NCBI GenBank assembly: GCA_018336035.1
Contig: JAGXRD010000104.1
Coordinates: 1-64,000 of the forward strand
Direction of reading: 5' to 3'
From: Alphaproteobacteria bacterium
GTDB taxonomy: Bacteria > Pseudomonadota > Alphaproteobacteria > Ferrovibrionales > Ferrovibrionaceae
DNA length: 64,000 bases
Part shown: positions 46,243-54,572 of the stretch, one piece after another
Layout: each line of letters begins with the position of its first letter
Position numbering within the stretch: the stretch's first letter is position 1
Translations under genes and position numbers: made by a program
Notes under the pieces: generated by a model
What the model saw: only the letters and a program-made list of their open reading frames with translations
Databases searched by the model: none
What the model was told of the DNA's origin: nothing

Positions 46243-48498
46243 TTACGCTGCCGGTGCGGTCAGGCGCGGCGGATTGCGGCCCTGGCCTTCGTGTTCGGCG
46301 ATATGCTTGATGCCCGCGACATCGAGAATGAGCGACACGCGGCCGTTGCCAAGGATGGTGGCGGCACCGACACCGCGGATCGGGTCGAAATTCTCTTCCA
46401 GGCTTTTGATAACCACCTGCTGCTGGCCGATGATCTCGTCCACCACCAGGCCCATTTTCGAGCTGTCTTCCATTTCGACGATGATGACCAGCGCCTTGGT
46501 CGGATCGTTGATACCGCTCGGCACCTTGAAGATGCGGTGCAGGTAAACCAGCGGCACGTATTCGCCACGGATGCGCAACAGCTCGCTCTGGTTGGCCACC
46601 ACGTTGATCTGGTCCTTTTCGGGACGCAGGCTCTCCACGATGTTGGCGAGCGGCAGGATGTAGGACTGCACGCCGACCTTGAGCACCATGCCGTCGAGCA
46701 CGGCGAGCGTCAGCGGCAGGGTCAGGATGAAGCTGGAGCCCTGGCCGGGGCGCGACTGGATATGCACGCGGCCGCCGAGCGACTGGATATTCTGGCGCAC
46801 CACGTCCATGCCGACGCCGCGGCCGGAGATGTTCGACACCGTATCCGCCGTCGAGAAGCCGGGCAGGAAGATCAGGTTGTCGATTTCCTCGTTGCTCAGT
46901 ACGGCATCGGGAGCGACCAGTTTCTTCTCGATCGCCTTCTTCATCACCTTTTCGCGGTTGATGCCGCGGCCGTCGTCGGTGATCTCGATCACGATGCGGC
47001 CGCCGCGCTGGTCGGCCGAGACATGGATCACGCCTTCCGGCGGCTTGCCGGCGGCGGTGCGGTCTTCCGGCGTCTCGATGCCATGGTCGCAGGAATTGCG
47101 GATCATGTGGGTGAGCGGATCGCCGAGCTGCTCGATCACCGTCTTGTCGATCTCGGTGTTCTCGCCGCTCATGTCGAGGCGGATCTTCTTGTTGGTCATC
47201 ATCGCCAGTTCGCGCACCAGGCGCGGCAGGCGGGCAAACACGCTCTTGACCGGCTGGGCGCGCATCGCCATCACGCTTTCCTGCAGATCGCGGATGTGAT
47301 GCGACAGTTCGGCCAGGCCGTTGGCGAGTTCGGGATGCTGGTCGGCATGCAGATGCTCGGTCTGCTGCGCGATCATGGCATGCGTGATCACCAGCTCGCC
47401 GACCATGTTGACCAGCTTGTCGACGCGGTCGAGATCGACGCGGATCGAACGCACCGCCTTGGTGTCGCCACCACCACCACCGGCAGCGCCGCCACCAGCA
47501 CCGGCTTCGGCCTTGGCGGCTGCAGGTTTCGGCGCGGCCGTTGCTTCCGCTTTCGGCGCGGCAGCTGCGGGCGCGGCAGCCTGTTTCGGCGGTGCAGCGG
47601 CTTCGGGTGCGGCTTCGGCTTCCGGCTCATCCGCGGCTTCGGCGGCGGCGGCGGCAGGCTGCGCGGCAGCTGGCGGATTCAGGCAGGTGATTTCGAGGTC
47701 GCAGTCATCCAGCACGAATTCGAAGACATCCCTGATCGCCTGTTCGCCGCGATCGGTCTCGATATCGAATTCCCACTTGATATAGGCGCCTTCGGGCTGG
47801 ATCTGGTCCAGCGCCGGGATCGCATCGGCATTGGCGCGGGCGATGAAGCCGCCGAGTTCACGCAATTCGCGGATCAGGATCAGCGGCTCGTTGGCGCGCT
47901 GGTACAGCGCATCGCGCGGCGCAAATTTGACCAGATATTTCAGCAGCGGCGCCTTGGTGGCTGCGGGTGCGGCGGCGGCTGCGGCAGGCGCCGGTTCCGG
48001 CGCCTTGGCCGGTGCGGGCTCGTCCATCAGGGCGTCCGCGCCGCCGGCGGCCAGCTGCGCATCCAGCGCCGCCATGGCTTCATCGGCAGCATGCGGATCG
48101 GCATTCACGCCCACGGTGGCTGCCATGTCGATCAGCGACTTGCGGCCTTCGCTCTCGTGCTCAGGCGGCAGGTCGCCGCCGGTCTGCGCGGCTTTCACCA
48201 GATCGGACAGGATGTCGGCGCAATGCAGCACGACCAGCACGGAATCCGGCGTCGGTTCCAGCCGGCCGTCGCGCATCAGGTCGAGCACGGTCTCGAAGAT
48301 ATGCGCAAACGCCACCAGGCGGTCGAAGCCGAAGGCGCCGGCGCCACCCTTGATCGAGTGGATGGCGCGGAACACGGCATTCAGCGTGCCATTGTCGCCC
48401 TCGCCGGCCTGCAAGGCCATCAGATGGCCTTCGAGGTCGCCGAGAAGCTCTTCGCATTCCGCGAAGAAAGTCTGTTTGAATTGGGCTAGATCATCCAT
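46243..48498 (-). CDS. cheA: chemotaxis histidine kinase CheA
   Basis: This 751-aa kinase has an HPt domain with His47 in FRAIHSIKGGAGAFGF, a region at about 185-270 in the P2 position, and a Pro/Ala-rich linker (about 278-345). The dimerisation region, the HATPase domain (LTHMIRNSCDHGIE as N box, ITDDGRGINREKV as G1, GRGVGMDVVRQNI as G2) and a C-terminal CheW-like domain follow. All catalytic motifs are intact. It passes phosphate to the CheY proteins and CheB of this cluster. Confidence 0.95.
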   Translation of the reverse strand: MDDLAQFKQTFFAECEELLGDLEGHLMALQAGEGDNGTLNAVFRAIHSIKGGAGAFGFDRLVAFAHIFETVLDLMRDGRLEPTPDSVLVVLHCADILSDLVKAAQTGGDLPPEHESEGRKSLIDMAATVGVNADPHAADEAMAALDAQLAAGGADALMDEPAPAKAPEPAPAAAAAAPAATKAPLLKYLVKFAPRDALYQRANEPLILIRELRELGGFIARANADAIPALDQIQPEGAYIKWEFDIETDRGEQAIRDVFEFVLDDCDLEITCLNPPAAAQPAAAAAEAADEPEAEAAPEAAAPPKQAAAPAAAAPKAEATAAPKPAAAKAEAGAGGGAAGGGGGDTKAVRSIRVDLDRVDKLVNMVGELVITHAMIAQQTEHLHADQHPELANGLAELSHHIRDLQESVMAMRAQPVKSVFARLPRLVRELAMMTNKKIRLDMSGENTEIDKTVIEQLGDPLTHMIRNSCDHGIETPEDRTAAGKPPEGVIHVSADQRGGRIVIEITDDGRGINREKVMKKAIEKKLVAPDAVLSNEEIDNLIFLPGFSTADTVSNISGRGVGMDVVRQNIQSLGGRVHIQSRPGQGSSFILTLPLTLAVLDGMVLKVGVQSYILPLANIVESLRPEKDQINVVANQSELLRIRGEYVPLVYLHRIFKVPSGINDPTKALVIIVEMEDSSKMGLVVDEIIGQQQVVIKSLEENFDPIRGVGAATILGNGRVSLILDVAGIKHIAEHEGQGRNPPRLTAPAA

Positions 48499-48543
48499 GG
48501 GGCGCGTCCTGCTTCTGCTCCGCGTCGCCGTTCCGCCAGCCCG

Positions 48544-48909
48544 TTACGGGCTGACCTTGCGGATCACTTCCAGCAGCTTGCCCGGGTCGAAGGGTTTGAC
48601 GATCCAGCCGGTGGCTCCCGCGCTGCGACCCTCTTCCTTCTTGGACTGACTGCTTTCAGTGGTGAGAATCAGGACCGGCGTTGCCTTGTTCTTCGGCTTT
48701 TTGCGCAGTTCCTTGATGAAAGTGATGCCGTCCATCACCGGCATGTTGATGTCGGTGATGATGACGTCGACGGTGTTGGCTTCCAGCAGGTCGAGACCTT
48801 CCTGACCATTCTCGCCCTGGATGATCTCGTATCCGCCCTGCTTCAGTGCGAATTGCAGCATCTGCAGCATGGTCTTCGAGTCGTCGACAGTGAGAACACG
48901 CTTGGTCAT
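48544..48909 (-). CDS. cheY: CheY-type response regulator upstream of cheA
   Basis: This 121-aa receiver domain has Asp9-Asp10, the phosphoacceptor Asp53 in ITDINMPVMDG, LTTESS with the conserved Thr, and WIVKPFDP with the Lys. The ATG at 48909 overlaps the STAS gene stop (ATGA). In Sinorhizobium, CheY1 in this position acts as a phosphate sink that drains CheA; synteny suggests the same here, not demonstrated. Confidence 0.92.
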   Translation of the reverse strand: MTKRVLTVDDSKTMLQMLQFALKQGGYEIIQGENGQEGLDLLEANTVDVIITDINMPVMDGITFIKELRKKPKNKATPVLILTTESSQSKKEEGRSAGATGWIVKPFDPGKLLEVIRKVSP

Positions 48910-49220
48910 GTCTGTACCGGCCATTTCATGAGAAACGAAAAGAGACCCAGGTCGTCGAAAGCGCTCACGAAGGCATCGCTGGGCGATTTGACGACGAAGG
49001 AGATGCCATGCTGCTCCATATGCTGGGCAGCCGACAGCAGGATCTGGACGCAGGGGGTCGACAGGCGCTCAACGGGCGCGGCATCGATCACCACCTTGCC
49101 GCCCTGCGCCATGATCTCGTGCAGGCTGTGCAGCAGCGGTTCGGCGGCGCGCAGATCCATGCTGGCCACCAGGCCGAGCTGGGTCGTATCGTCGGTTTTC
49201 GTCACCGTGAACGGTTCCAT
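48906..49220 (-). CDS. STAS domain protein of the che operon (CheS-like)
   Basis: This 104-aa protein has a STAS-like fold with the helix segment PVERLSTPCVQILLSAAQHM, where the Ser aligns with the phosphorylatable position of anti-sigma antagonists. I chose the ATG at 49220, preceded by GGGGGAG. It overlaps cheY by four bases. In Sinorhizobium the gene at this place encodes CheS, which binds CheA and speeds dephosphorylation of CheY1. The same role is likely by synteny; identity was not tested. Confidence 0.8.
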   Translation of the reverse strand: MEPFTVTKTDDTTQLGLVASMDLRAAEPLLHSLHEIMAQGGKVVIDAAPVERLSTPCVQILLSAAQHMEQHGISFVVKSPSDAFVSAFDDLGLFSFLMKWPVQT

Positions 49221-49398
49221 CAACTCCCCCACAGCACCCGCAGAGCGAGCGCTGACCACCCCATACCGGCAGTCGTAAGCCTTTATCGGTGCAAGCCTAG
49301 CCGAGGGCCCGGCAGGACGGAAGGGGGATGCTTTGGGGGGTTATTAAAAAACCACATACCTATCGGCACTTCGACGCAGCCGAAGAAGCGGCACCAGG

Positions 49399-49854
49399 TT
49401 ACTGGTTGCGACCCAGATCGATGGTGGACAGCATCTGCGCCCGCATGGCCATCTTGAGTTCCTGATAGCGCTGGCGCAGTTCCAGGCGGGTGCCGCCGGC
49501 CAGCTGGAACATCATGATAATGGCGCTTTCCAGGTCGTCGGCGCAGTGGCTGATGCTGTCGATGTCGCCGTCCGCCATTTCGGTCTCGCCCAGCTGGCGC
49601 AGATAATCCGCGATCCACAGGGAATGAACCGCAAGTTGCGAAAGCGACTGGCCATGGACGCGGGTTTCGGTGTTGAAGCGGTCGCTGATCCGGGGCAGGC
49701 GGGTCACTGGCGGAACCGGCCCGATATCCTCGGCTTCCACATCGATGATGGGGTCGTCGGACGGCCCATAGCTATAGGCAGCCCCATCGCCAAAAGCGCT
49801 GTCCTGGCCGTAACCCTGGTCGTGCTCTGCGAACAACCCTTGATCGAGATCCAC
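49399..49854 (-). CDS. uncharacterised protein of the che region
   Basis: This 151-aa acidic protein has a disordered N-terminal half (Gly/Asp-rich, PIIDVEAEDIGPVPP) and a helical C-terminal half (HGQSLSQLAVHSLWIADYLR, TRLELRQRYQELKMAMRAQM). I do not recognise a family. It lies 178 bases upstream of the STAS gene on the same strand. Its start at 49854 sits in a good context, but no strong ribosome site is visible. A role in chemotaxis is guessed only from position. Confidence 0.6.
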   Translation of the reverse strand: MDLDQGLFAEHDQGYGQDSAFGDGAAYSYGPSDDPIIDVEAEDIGPVPPVTRLPRISDRFNTETRVHGQSLSQLAVHSLWIADYLRQLGETEMADGDIDSISHCADDLESAIIMMFQLAGGTRLELRQRYQELKMAMRAQMLSTIDLGRNQ

Positions 49855-50050
49855 GGGTGTTCCAATCCCTGATAGGCAGAATCTGGCATCGCGAATCGGC
49901 GCCTTGTCCGATTCGGTTTGACCTTACCTGCCGCGATTCGGGGGGTCAAGGAGAACCGCTAGATGGCGGGGGTCAGTCCTGAGTCAACACAATCCGTTGG
50001 GGTTGCGCGGATTTCCGCCGCTGAGACCGGTCGCAGCGAGGCGCAGCGGC

Positions 50051-50587
50051 TCAGCCGCTGATGCGGGCACCGGTCTTGAGCACCACTTTTTCCAGGCCCG
50101 AGACCAGTTCGCGGCCAATCGCGCCACCATCGCCGCTGATCTTCTGGCTCAGCACGACATACAGCGCGTCGATATGCGGCGACACCACCGCGGCGCTGAC
50201 CTTGGCGCTCTCAGCATTCAGGCAGTGTTCGAGGTAGTTGCTCAGGTAATGCGTGATCGTGGTGACCAGCGGATAGCCAAAGGTGCCGCCGAGACCCTTC
50301 ATGTCCCAGCAGATGCGCAGCATCTTCTTCACGCTGTCGGGCGAGTCCAGGTCGGTCGCCTTGAGTTCCTCGAAGGAGGTGCGCATGCGGCCGAGATCGT
50401 CATCGGCCCATTTCGCATACATCTTGTGGCCGAGCACCTGCACGGCGATCTCGGCTTCCTTGATGGCTTCCTTGTCGATGCCGCCGCCGCCAACCTTCAT
50501 TTTGAGGTAATTCGGCGGGGTGACGAATTCCGCACCCTTTGCGGGTTTGCCGGCATCATTCGTCTTTGCGCTGTCGTTGTCGGCCAT
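50051..50587 (-). CDS. HPt-like helical protein lacking the phosphorylatable histidine
   Basis: This 178-aa protein has a helical core that resembles an HPt bundle: VKKMLRICWDMKGLGGTFGY aligns with the HxxKG motif, but the His position is Trp94. A further helical segment HYLSNYLEHCLNAESAKVS follows. Phosphotransfer is therefore unlikely. It may act as a pseudo-HPt that docks on a receiver. I chose the ATG at 50587. It lies between the CheZ/CheT-like gene and the rest of the che genes. Confidence 0.7.
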   Translation of the reverse strand: MADNDSAKTNDAGKPAKGAEFVTPPNYLKMKVGGGGIDKEAIKEAEIAVQVLGHKMYAKWADDDLGRMRTSFEELKATDLDSPDSVKKMLRICWDMKGLGGTFGYPLVTTITHYLSNYLEHCLNAESAKVSAAVVSPHIDALYVVLSQKISGDGGAIGRELVSGLEKVVLKTGARISG

Positions 50588-50696
50588 TCTAGCGTTCAAG
50601 CTCCCGCAGTGCCGTGACATGGCCCTGCAATAACACGGGCAAAGTAAACGTCCCGTTGCACAGCCGCAACCGAATACATACTGATCTTTACAAAGA

Positions 50697-51248
50697 CTAG
50701 AACAGCTCGACGTCGTTCTTGGCCGCGATTGCAGAGGCTGCGCGGCCTGCATCCTCAGATGGGGCGCCGAGCAGGTAATGCTGGAAATGCGCCCGGACCT
50801 GTTCCAGCGTCTGGCTGGCGATCAGCCCTTCGCCCCAGCCGGCCGCGCGTTCGGTCAGGCGCGGCGCCCAGTCGCGGCCTGACTGGTCGCGAATGATGTC
50901 CTCGACATACCGGAGTGCGTTAATCACATGCTGCTGGCGCTGGCTGCGCAGGTCGTCGCCCTGCATCAGCGAGATGGCCTCGCCCATCAGCGGCGAGTCC
51001 GGCAACTGGCGGCCGAGTTCGACCAGCTTGGACGCGAAAGCCTGACCGTTGGCATTCTGCGTCTTTTGCAGGTCCTCAACCTCTTCCTTGAGGGCGAGCA
51101 GCACCAGCGCGATGAAATCCAGCAATTCGCGCGACCCGGCAGGGCTGATGCCCTCCGTGCTGCCCGACTGCGTATTACGATTATCTCTCGGCAATGCCCG
51201 AGCCTTCCCCATTTGCTGACTTTTGCCATAGTTCACGCCGCTTTGCAC
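50697..51248 (-). CDS. CheZ/CheT-like phosphatase candidate
   Basis: This 183-aa protein is mostly helical (ELLDFIALVLLALKEEVEDL; TERAAGWGEGLIASQTLEQV) and carries DDLRSQRQQHVINAL, which resembles the CheZ active segment QDLTGQ with its DxxxQ pair (here Asp99 and Gln103). That pair removes phosphate from CheY in CheZ. It is the most upstream gene of the che group. The GTG start at 51248 is uncertain; GTG 51236 and ATG 51212 are alternatives, the latter trimming 12 residues. Function is inferred from one motif plus position. Confidence 0.55.
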   Translation of the reverse strand: MQSGVNYGKSQQMGKARALPRDNRNTQSGSTEGISPAGSRELLDFIALVLLALKEEVEDLQKTQNANGQAFASKLVELGRQLPDSPLMGEAISLMQGDDLRSQRQQHVINALRYVEDIIRDQSGRDWAPRLTERAAGWGEGLIASQTLEQVRAHFQHYLLGAPSEDAGRAASAIAAKNDVELF

Positions 51249-51484
51249 CCGTCCGCCGGGCCGCCATTGCGGTAATCTTTGGCCTTGTCTCAGAACCCCG
51301 TACGGCCTGCCCCTACAGGCTACGACCGGTGGTTGTTATCAAGCCCGCCATCGCCGCCATGCTCCCACTTTGGCCAAAACCAGGGCGGGTGGGTACTTAA
51401 AAGCCGGTAATCATCGCCAGCATACATATGCCGCTGTGGAGAAACGTGCTAACTAGCTGACCGATAAGGGGGCGCCGCGCGGAT

Positions 51485-52675
51485 ATGGATCCGATCGACA
51501 TCAAAGAGATGCTGCACCATCACCATCTTTGGCTGAAGGGCATGCCCAGCGGCAAGCCGGCGGATTTCGCTGGCCGGGACCTGACGGGCGCTGACCTCAG
51601 CGGTGCCGATCTGCGCCGCGCATCCTTCCGCATGGCGAAGTTGCGCGATGCGCGCCTGAGCAAGGCGCAGCTCGTGCAGTGCGATCTTTTTAAGGCCGAT
51701 CTCAGCGGTGCCGATCTCAGCGAAGCCGATCTCAGCCGCGCCGACCTGCGCGGTGCCACGCTGGAAAGCGTCAATATGGCCGGCGCCAATCTGACGGGTG
51801 CGAATTTCCGCCGCGGGCTTGAACTGGGCCAGGATGCCGCCGAAGGCGTCGAGGTGCTGCGCCAGAATGTCACCGGCAGCAATTTCGCCGGCGCCACGCT
51901 GGTCGGCGTCGATGCGCTGGGTGCGGATTTCAGCGGCAGCAATCTGGCTGGGGCCAATCTGCAGGATGCAGCACTGACCGATTGCCAGCTGGTCAGCGTC
52001 GATCTCACCGGCGCCGATCTGGCCGGCGCCACGCTGGCGAGCGCCAACCTGGTTGGTGCCGAACTGAGCGGCGCCAATCTGACCGGCGCCACGCTGCAGG
52101 GTGCCAATCTGACAGATGCGCATCTGCATGGTGTTGACCTCAGCGATGTCGATACCTTCGGCGCCAATGTGGTGATGGCCAATATGGCGCCTGAGCCCGC
52201 TTCGGCCGCGCCCAAGCCGATGAGTGAAGCAGAGATCAATGCTGCGCTGGCGGCGCACAAGACCTGGGTTGGCGGCGGCGACGGCCGCCCGGCAAATCTG
52301 CGCGGCCAGGATCTCAGCGGTTTCGATCTGGCCGGCCTCGATCTCTCCGGCATCAAGCTGCGCGGCGCCGCGCTGCGCGATGCCAGGATCGACAATACGG
52401 TATTCAAATTTGCCGATCTGTCCGGGGTCGATATGCGTGGTTGCAGTGCGCGGGGTACAACCTTTGCCGGCTGCAACCTGACGGGTGCCGACCTGCGCAA
52501 TGGCCGGTTCAGCGGCAGTCGTTTTGCCAGCGCCGAAATTCTCTCGGCCACCGGGGAACGCACCGGCCGCCGTATCTACACGGATTTGTCAAATGCGCGC
52601 CTGGCCGGGGCGATCTGCGATGGCGTCGACTGGGCGGATGCGATCCTTCATGACGTCAGCGGTCTTGAACCGTGA
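51485..52675 (+). CDS. pentapeptide-repeat protein with two beta-helix modules
   Basis: This 396-aa protein is made of A(D/N)LxG repeats that form a right-handed square beta-helix. Two modules share an opening of H..W-G....(K/R)PA.. then G.DL(S/T)G: residues about 13-36 and about 257-285, separated by a Pro/Ala linker (APEPASAAPKPMSEAEI). It starts the plus-strand group with cheD and a receiver, divergent from the che operon. Function is unknown; pentapeptide-repeat proteins bind partners or DNA-mimic, and here a scaffold in chemotaxis is possible. Confidence 0.85.
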   Translation: MDPIDIKEMLHHHHLWLKGMPSGKPADFAGRDLTGADLSGADLRRASFRMAKLRDARLSKAQLVQCDLFKADLSGADLSEADLSRADLRGATLESVNMAGANLTGANFRRGLELGQDAAEGVEVLRQNVTGSNFAGATLVGVDALGADFSGSNLAGANLQDAALTDCQLVSVDLTGADLAGATLASANLVGAELSGANLTGATLQGANLTDAHLHGVDLSDVDTFGANVVMANMAPEPASAAPKPMSEAEINAALAAHKTWVGGGDGRPANLRGQDLSGFDLAGLDLSGIKLRGAALRDARIDNTVFKFADLSGVDMRGCSARGTTFAGCNLTGADLRNGRFSGSRFASAEILSATGERTGRRIYTDLSNARLAGAICDGVDWADAILHDVSGLEP

Positions 52676-52699
52676 CCTGCCCCTAGCCATGATGATGCG

Positions 52700-53353
52700 A
52701 TGAATACCACACCCGGCAGCATCCTGCGGCGTCCCGCCGCCACCGAGGGCAGCGCCAGTCCTGGGGCGGAGCGCCGGCGCTATTACGACCCGATCCTGAA
52801 AGTTAACGTGGTGCAGGTCTTCCAGGGCGATTTCTACGTCTCCACCCGCGAGGGGGAGATGCTGGCAACGGTTCTGGGCTCCTGCGTGGCGGCCTGCATC
52901 CGCGATCCGGTCGCTGGCGTTGGCGGCATGAATCACTTCCTGCTGCCCGACAAGGGCGGCGACACCAATCCGGATTTGCCGTTTTCTGCCTCGCTGCGCT
53001 ACGGTAGCTATTCGATGGAGCAGTTGATCAACGGGATTCTCGGTGCCGGCGGACGGCGCGAGCGGCTGGAGGTAAAGATTTTCGGCGGCGCCAATGTGCT
53101 GGCCGGCCTGCGCGGCATCGGCCATCAGAATGCCGAGTTCGTCGAACGCTATCTGAAGGATGAAGGCTTCCGGATCATGGGATCCGATCTGCGCGGCACA
53201 CTTCCGCGCAAGGTGCAGTATTTCCCGGCCAGCGGTGTGGTGCGCATGAAGCAGATCGAAGATGCCAGCGCCAAGACGGTGTTCCAGCGCGAGAGCACCA
53301 AGAAGATCACCGCGGTGCAGACCACGGCGGGCAGCATCGAGCTGTTCGACTGA
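52700..53353 (+). CDS. cheD: chemoreceptor glutamine deamidase CheD
   Basis: This 217-aa CheD converts receptor glutamines to glutamates. The catalytic Cys is in TVLGSCVAACIRDP, the His in GGMNHFLLPD and the third residue region in VKIFGGANVL. An N-terminal extension of about 40 residues precedes the family domain. It lies 24 bases after the pentapeptide gene and 23 bases before a variant receiver gene, apart from the main che operon. Confidence 0.92.
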   Translation: MNTTPGSILRRPAATEGSASPGAERRRYYDPILKVNVVQVFQGDFYVSTREGEMLATVLGSCVAACIRDPVAGVGGMNHFLLPDKGGDTNPDLPFSASLRYGSYSMEQLINGILGAGGRRERLEVKIFGGANVLAGLRGIGHQNAEFVERYLKDEGFRIMGSDLRGTLPRKVQYFPASGVVRMKQIEDASAKTVFQRESTKKITAVQTTAGSIELFD

Positions 53354-53376
53354 GGCCGGATTAAGAGCATCGTTTC

Positions 53377-53928
53377 ATGGCATACAAACTCAATAATGTC
53401 GCAGTGCTGGTGGTCGACAGTAACCACAACCACATGCAGCTTATCAAAGAGGTTCTGCGACCGCTCGGTGTCACGCGCATTGCCGAATGCCTGAATGCCA
53501 AGGATGCGCTCACCTATCTTGAGACCAACGTCGTCGATATCATCTTCACCGAGTGGCATATGGACGGTGAGATGGACGGCATGGGGCTGGTGGAGTGGAT
53601 CCGCAAGAATCCTGCCTCCAAGAACGTGTTCGTGCCGATCGTGATGGTCACCGCGCAGTCGGAACAGTGGAAGGTGATGAAGGCCCGCGATGTCGGCGTC
53701 ACCGAATTCCTGGTCAAACCTTTTTCGGCCAAGACGATGGCACGCCGCATCACCATGGTGATCGAGTATCCGCGGCAGTTCGTGCGTACCGACGATTTCT
53801 TCGGTCCCGACCGCCGCCGCCACAAGGTCTCGAACTATACCGGCGAAGAACGCCGCAAGGACATGCTGGAGAAGGGCGACCAGCAGATGGACGACAGCGC
53901 AGTCGCCAACCTGCTGAACGAACTCTGA
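53377..53928 (+). CDS. variant response regulator receiver with Glu in place of the phosphoacceptor Asp
   Basis: This 183-aa protein has a CheY-like fold: VLVVDSNHNHM, then IIFTEWHMDGEMDG, then VMVTAQ and FLVKPF with the conserved Thr92 and Lys114. The phosphoacceptor position is Glu59, and the acidic pair is Asp14-Ser15. An extra EMDG makes the loop longer than usual. A polar tail of about 55 residues follows (GEERRKDMLEKGDQQMDD). It probably cannot be phosphorylated like CheY and may be locked in an active-like or protein-docking form. It follows cheD by 23 bases. Confidence 0.85.
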   Translation: MAYKLNNVAVLVVDSNHNHMQLIKEVLRPLGVTRIAECLNAKDALTYLETNVVDIIFTEWHMDGEMDGMGLVEWIRKNPASKNVFVPIVMVTAQSEQWKVMKARDVGVTEFLVKPFSAKTMARRITMVIEYPRQFVRTDDFFGPDRRRHKVSNYTGEERRKDMLEKGDQQMDDSAVANLLNEL

Positions 53929-54036
53929 ACTCCGGCTGCCGCGCAACTCCGGCTTGCAATATCCTGTCTTGACGGACCGCGATTGCGGGACCAAGATTCA
54001 CAATACCGAAACATGCAGGAGGTCGGCCGTTCCGGT

Positions 54037-54492
54037 ATGAGCGAGGTTGTCACCTTGCAGCAGTTCCGGCGTTTGCCAGAGGACTCTGCCTCTCACGGGT
54101 CTGGCCATCACGGGTCTGCCCATGACGGGGCGGGGCAGGGTGCGGACGTCAAGCTGATCGTTGCCAGAAGCACCGACCCCAGGCCGGCGAGTGAGCCGGC
54201 CGTTTTTTTTGATCGCCGCGAATTCAACCTGATCCTCAACCTCTATGCCCGTATGGTCGGCATGGGCGAGTGGCGCGACTATGCCATCGGGCATGACCGC
54301 GAGAGCTGCAGTTTCGCGGTTTTCCGTCGCACCGCCGATGGCGCGCTCTATCGCATCGTGAAAACACCGAAGCTGGCGCGCAAGCAGGGCGCGTTTGCCA
54401 TTATCGCGCAGGGCGGTCGTATCGTGCGACGCGGCAAGGAGCTTGCTGTCATGCTGCGCTTCTTCGAACCCAAGCGCGATGCCACGCTGTAA
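54037..54492 (+). CDS. DUF2794 domain protein
   Basis: This 151-aa protein ends in the DUF2794 domain: FFDRREFNLILNLYARMVGM, GEWRDYAIGHDRE, FAVFRRTADGALYRIVKTP and QGAFAIIAQGG. The family occurs in alphaproteobacteria with unknown function. The N-terminal third is His/Gly-rich and likely disordered (HGSGHHGSAHDGAG). I chose the ATG at 54037; an ATG 24 bases upstream is possible. No partner is evident. Confidence 0.85.
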   Translation: MSEVVTLQQFRRLPEDSASHGSGHHGSAHDGAGQGADVKLIVARSTDPRPASEPAVFFDRREFNLILNLYARMVGMGEWRDYAIGHDRESCSFAVFRRTADGALYRIVKTPKLARKQGAFAIIAQGGRIVRRGKELAVMLRFFEPKRDATL

Positions 54493-54500
54493 GTCCACAA

Positions 54501-54533
54501 AGAAAAAGGGCCCTCGCCAGTCAGCGAAGGCCC
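54501..54533 (-). terminator. rho-independent terminator of the small Lys/Ala-rich gene
   Basis: GGGCCTTCGC and GCGAGGGCCC form a stem on the minus strand with a TGACTG loop and one mismatch-type pair, followed by TTTTTCTTT. It lies about 40 bases past the stop of the gene at 54573. Confidence 0.8.
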
Positions 54534-54572
54534 GGATCAGAAATCAGCTCTGATCAAACGCTCAACGGGTGA

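Noticed and set aside
45694-48489. Very long open frame antisense to cheW and cheA
   Set aside because: It is rich in His, Arg and Gln from codon-shadow effects, has no recognisable domain and lies opposite strong che genes.
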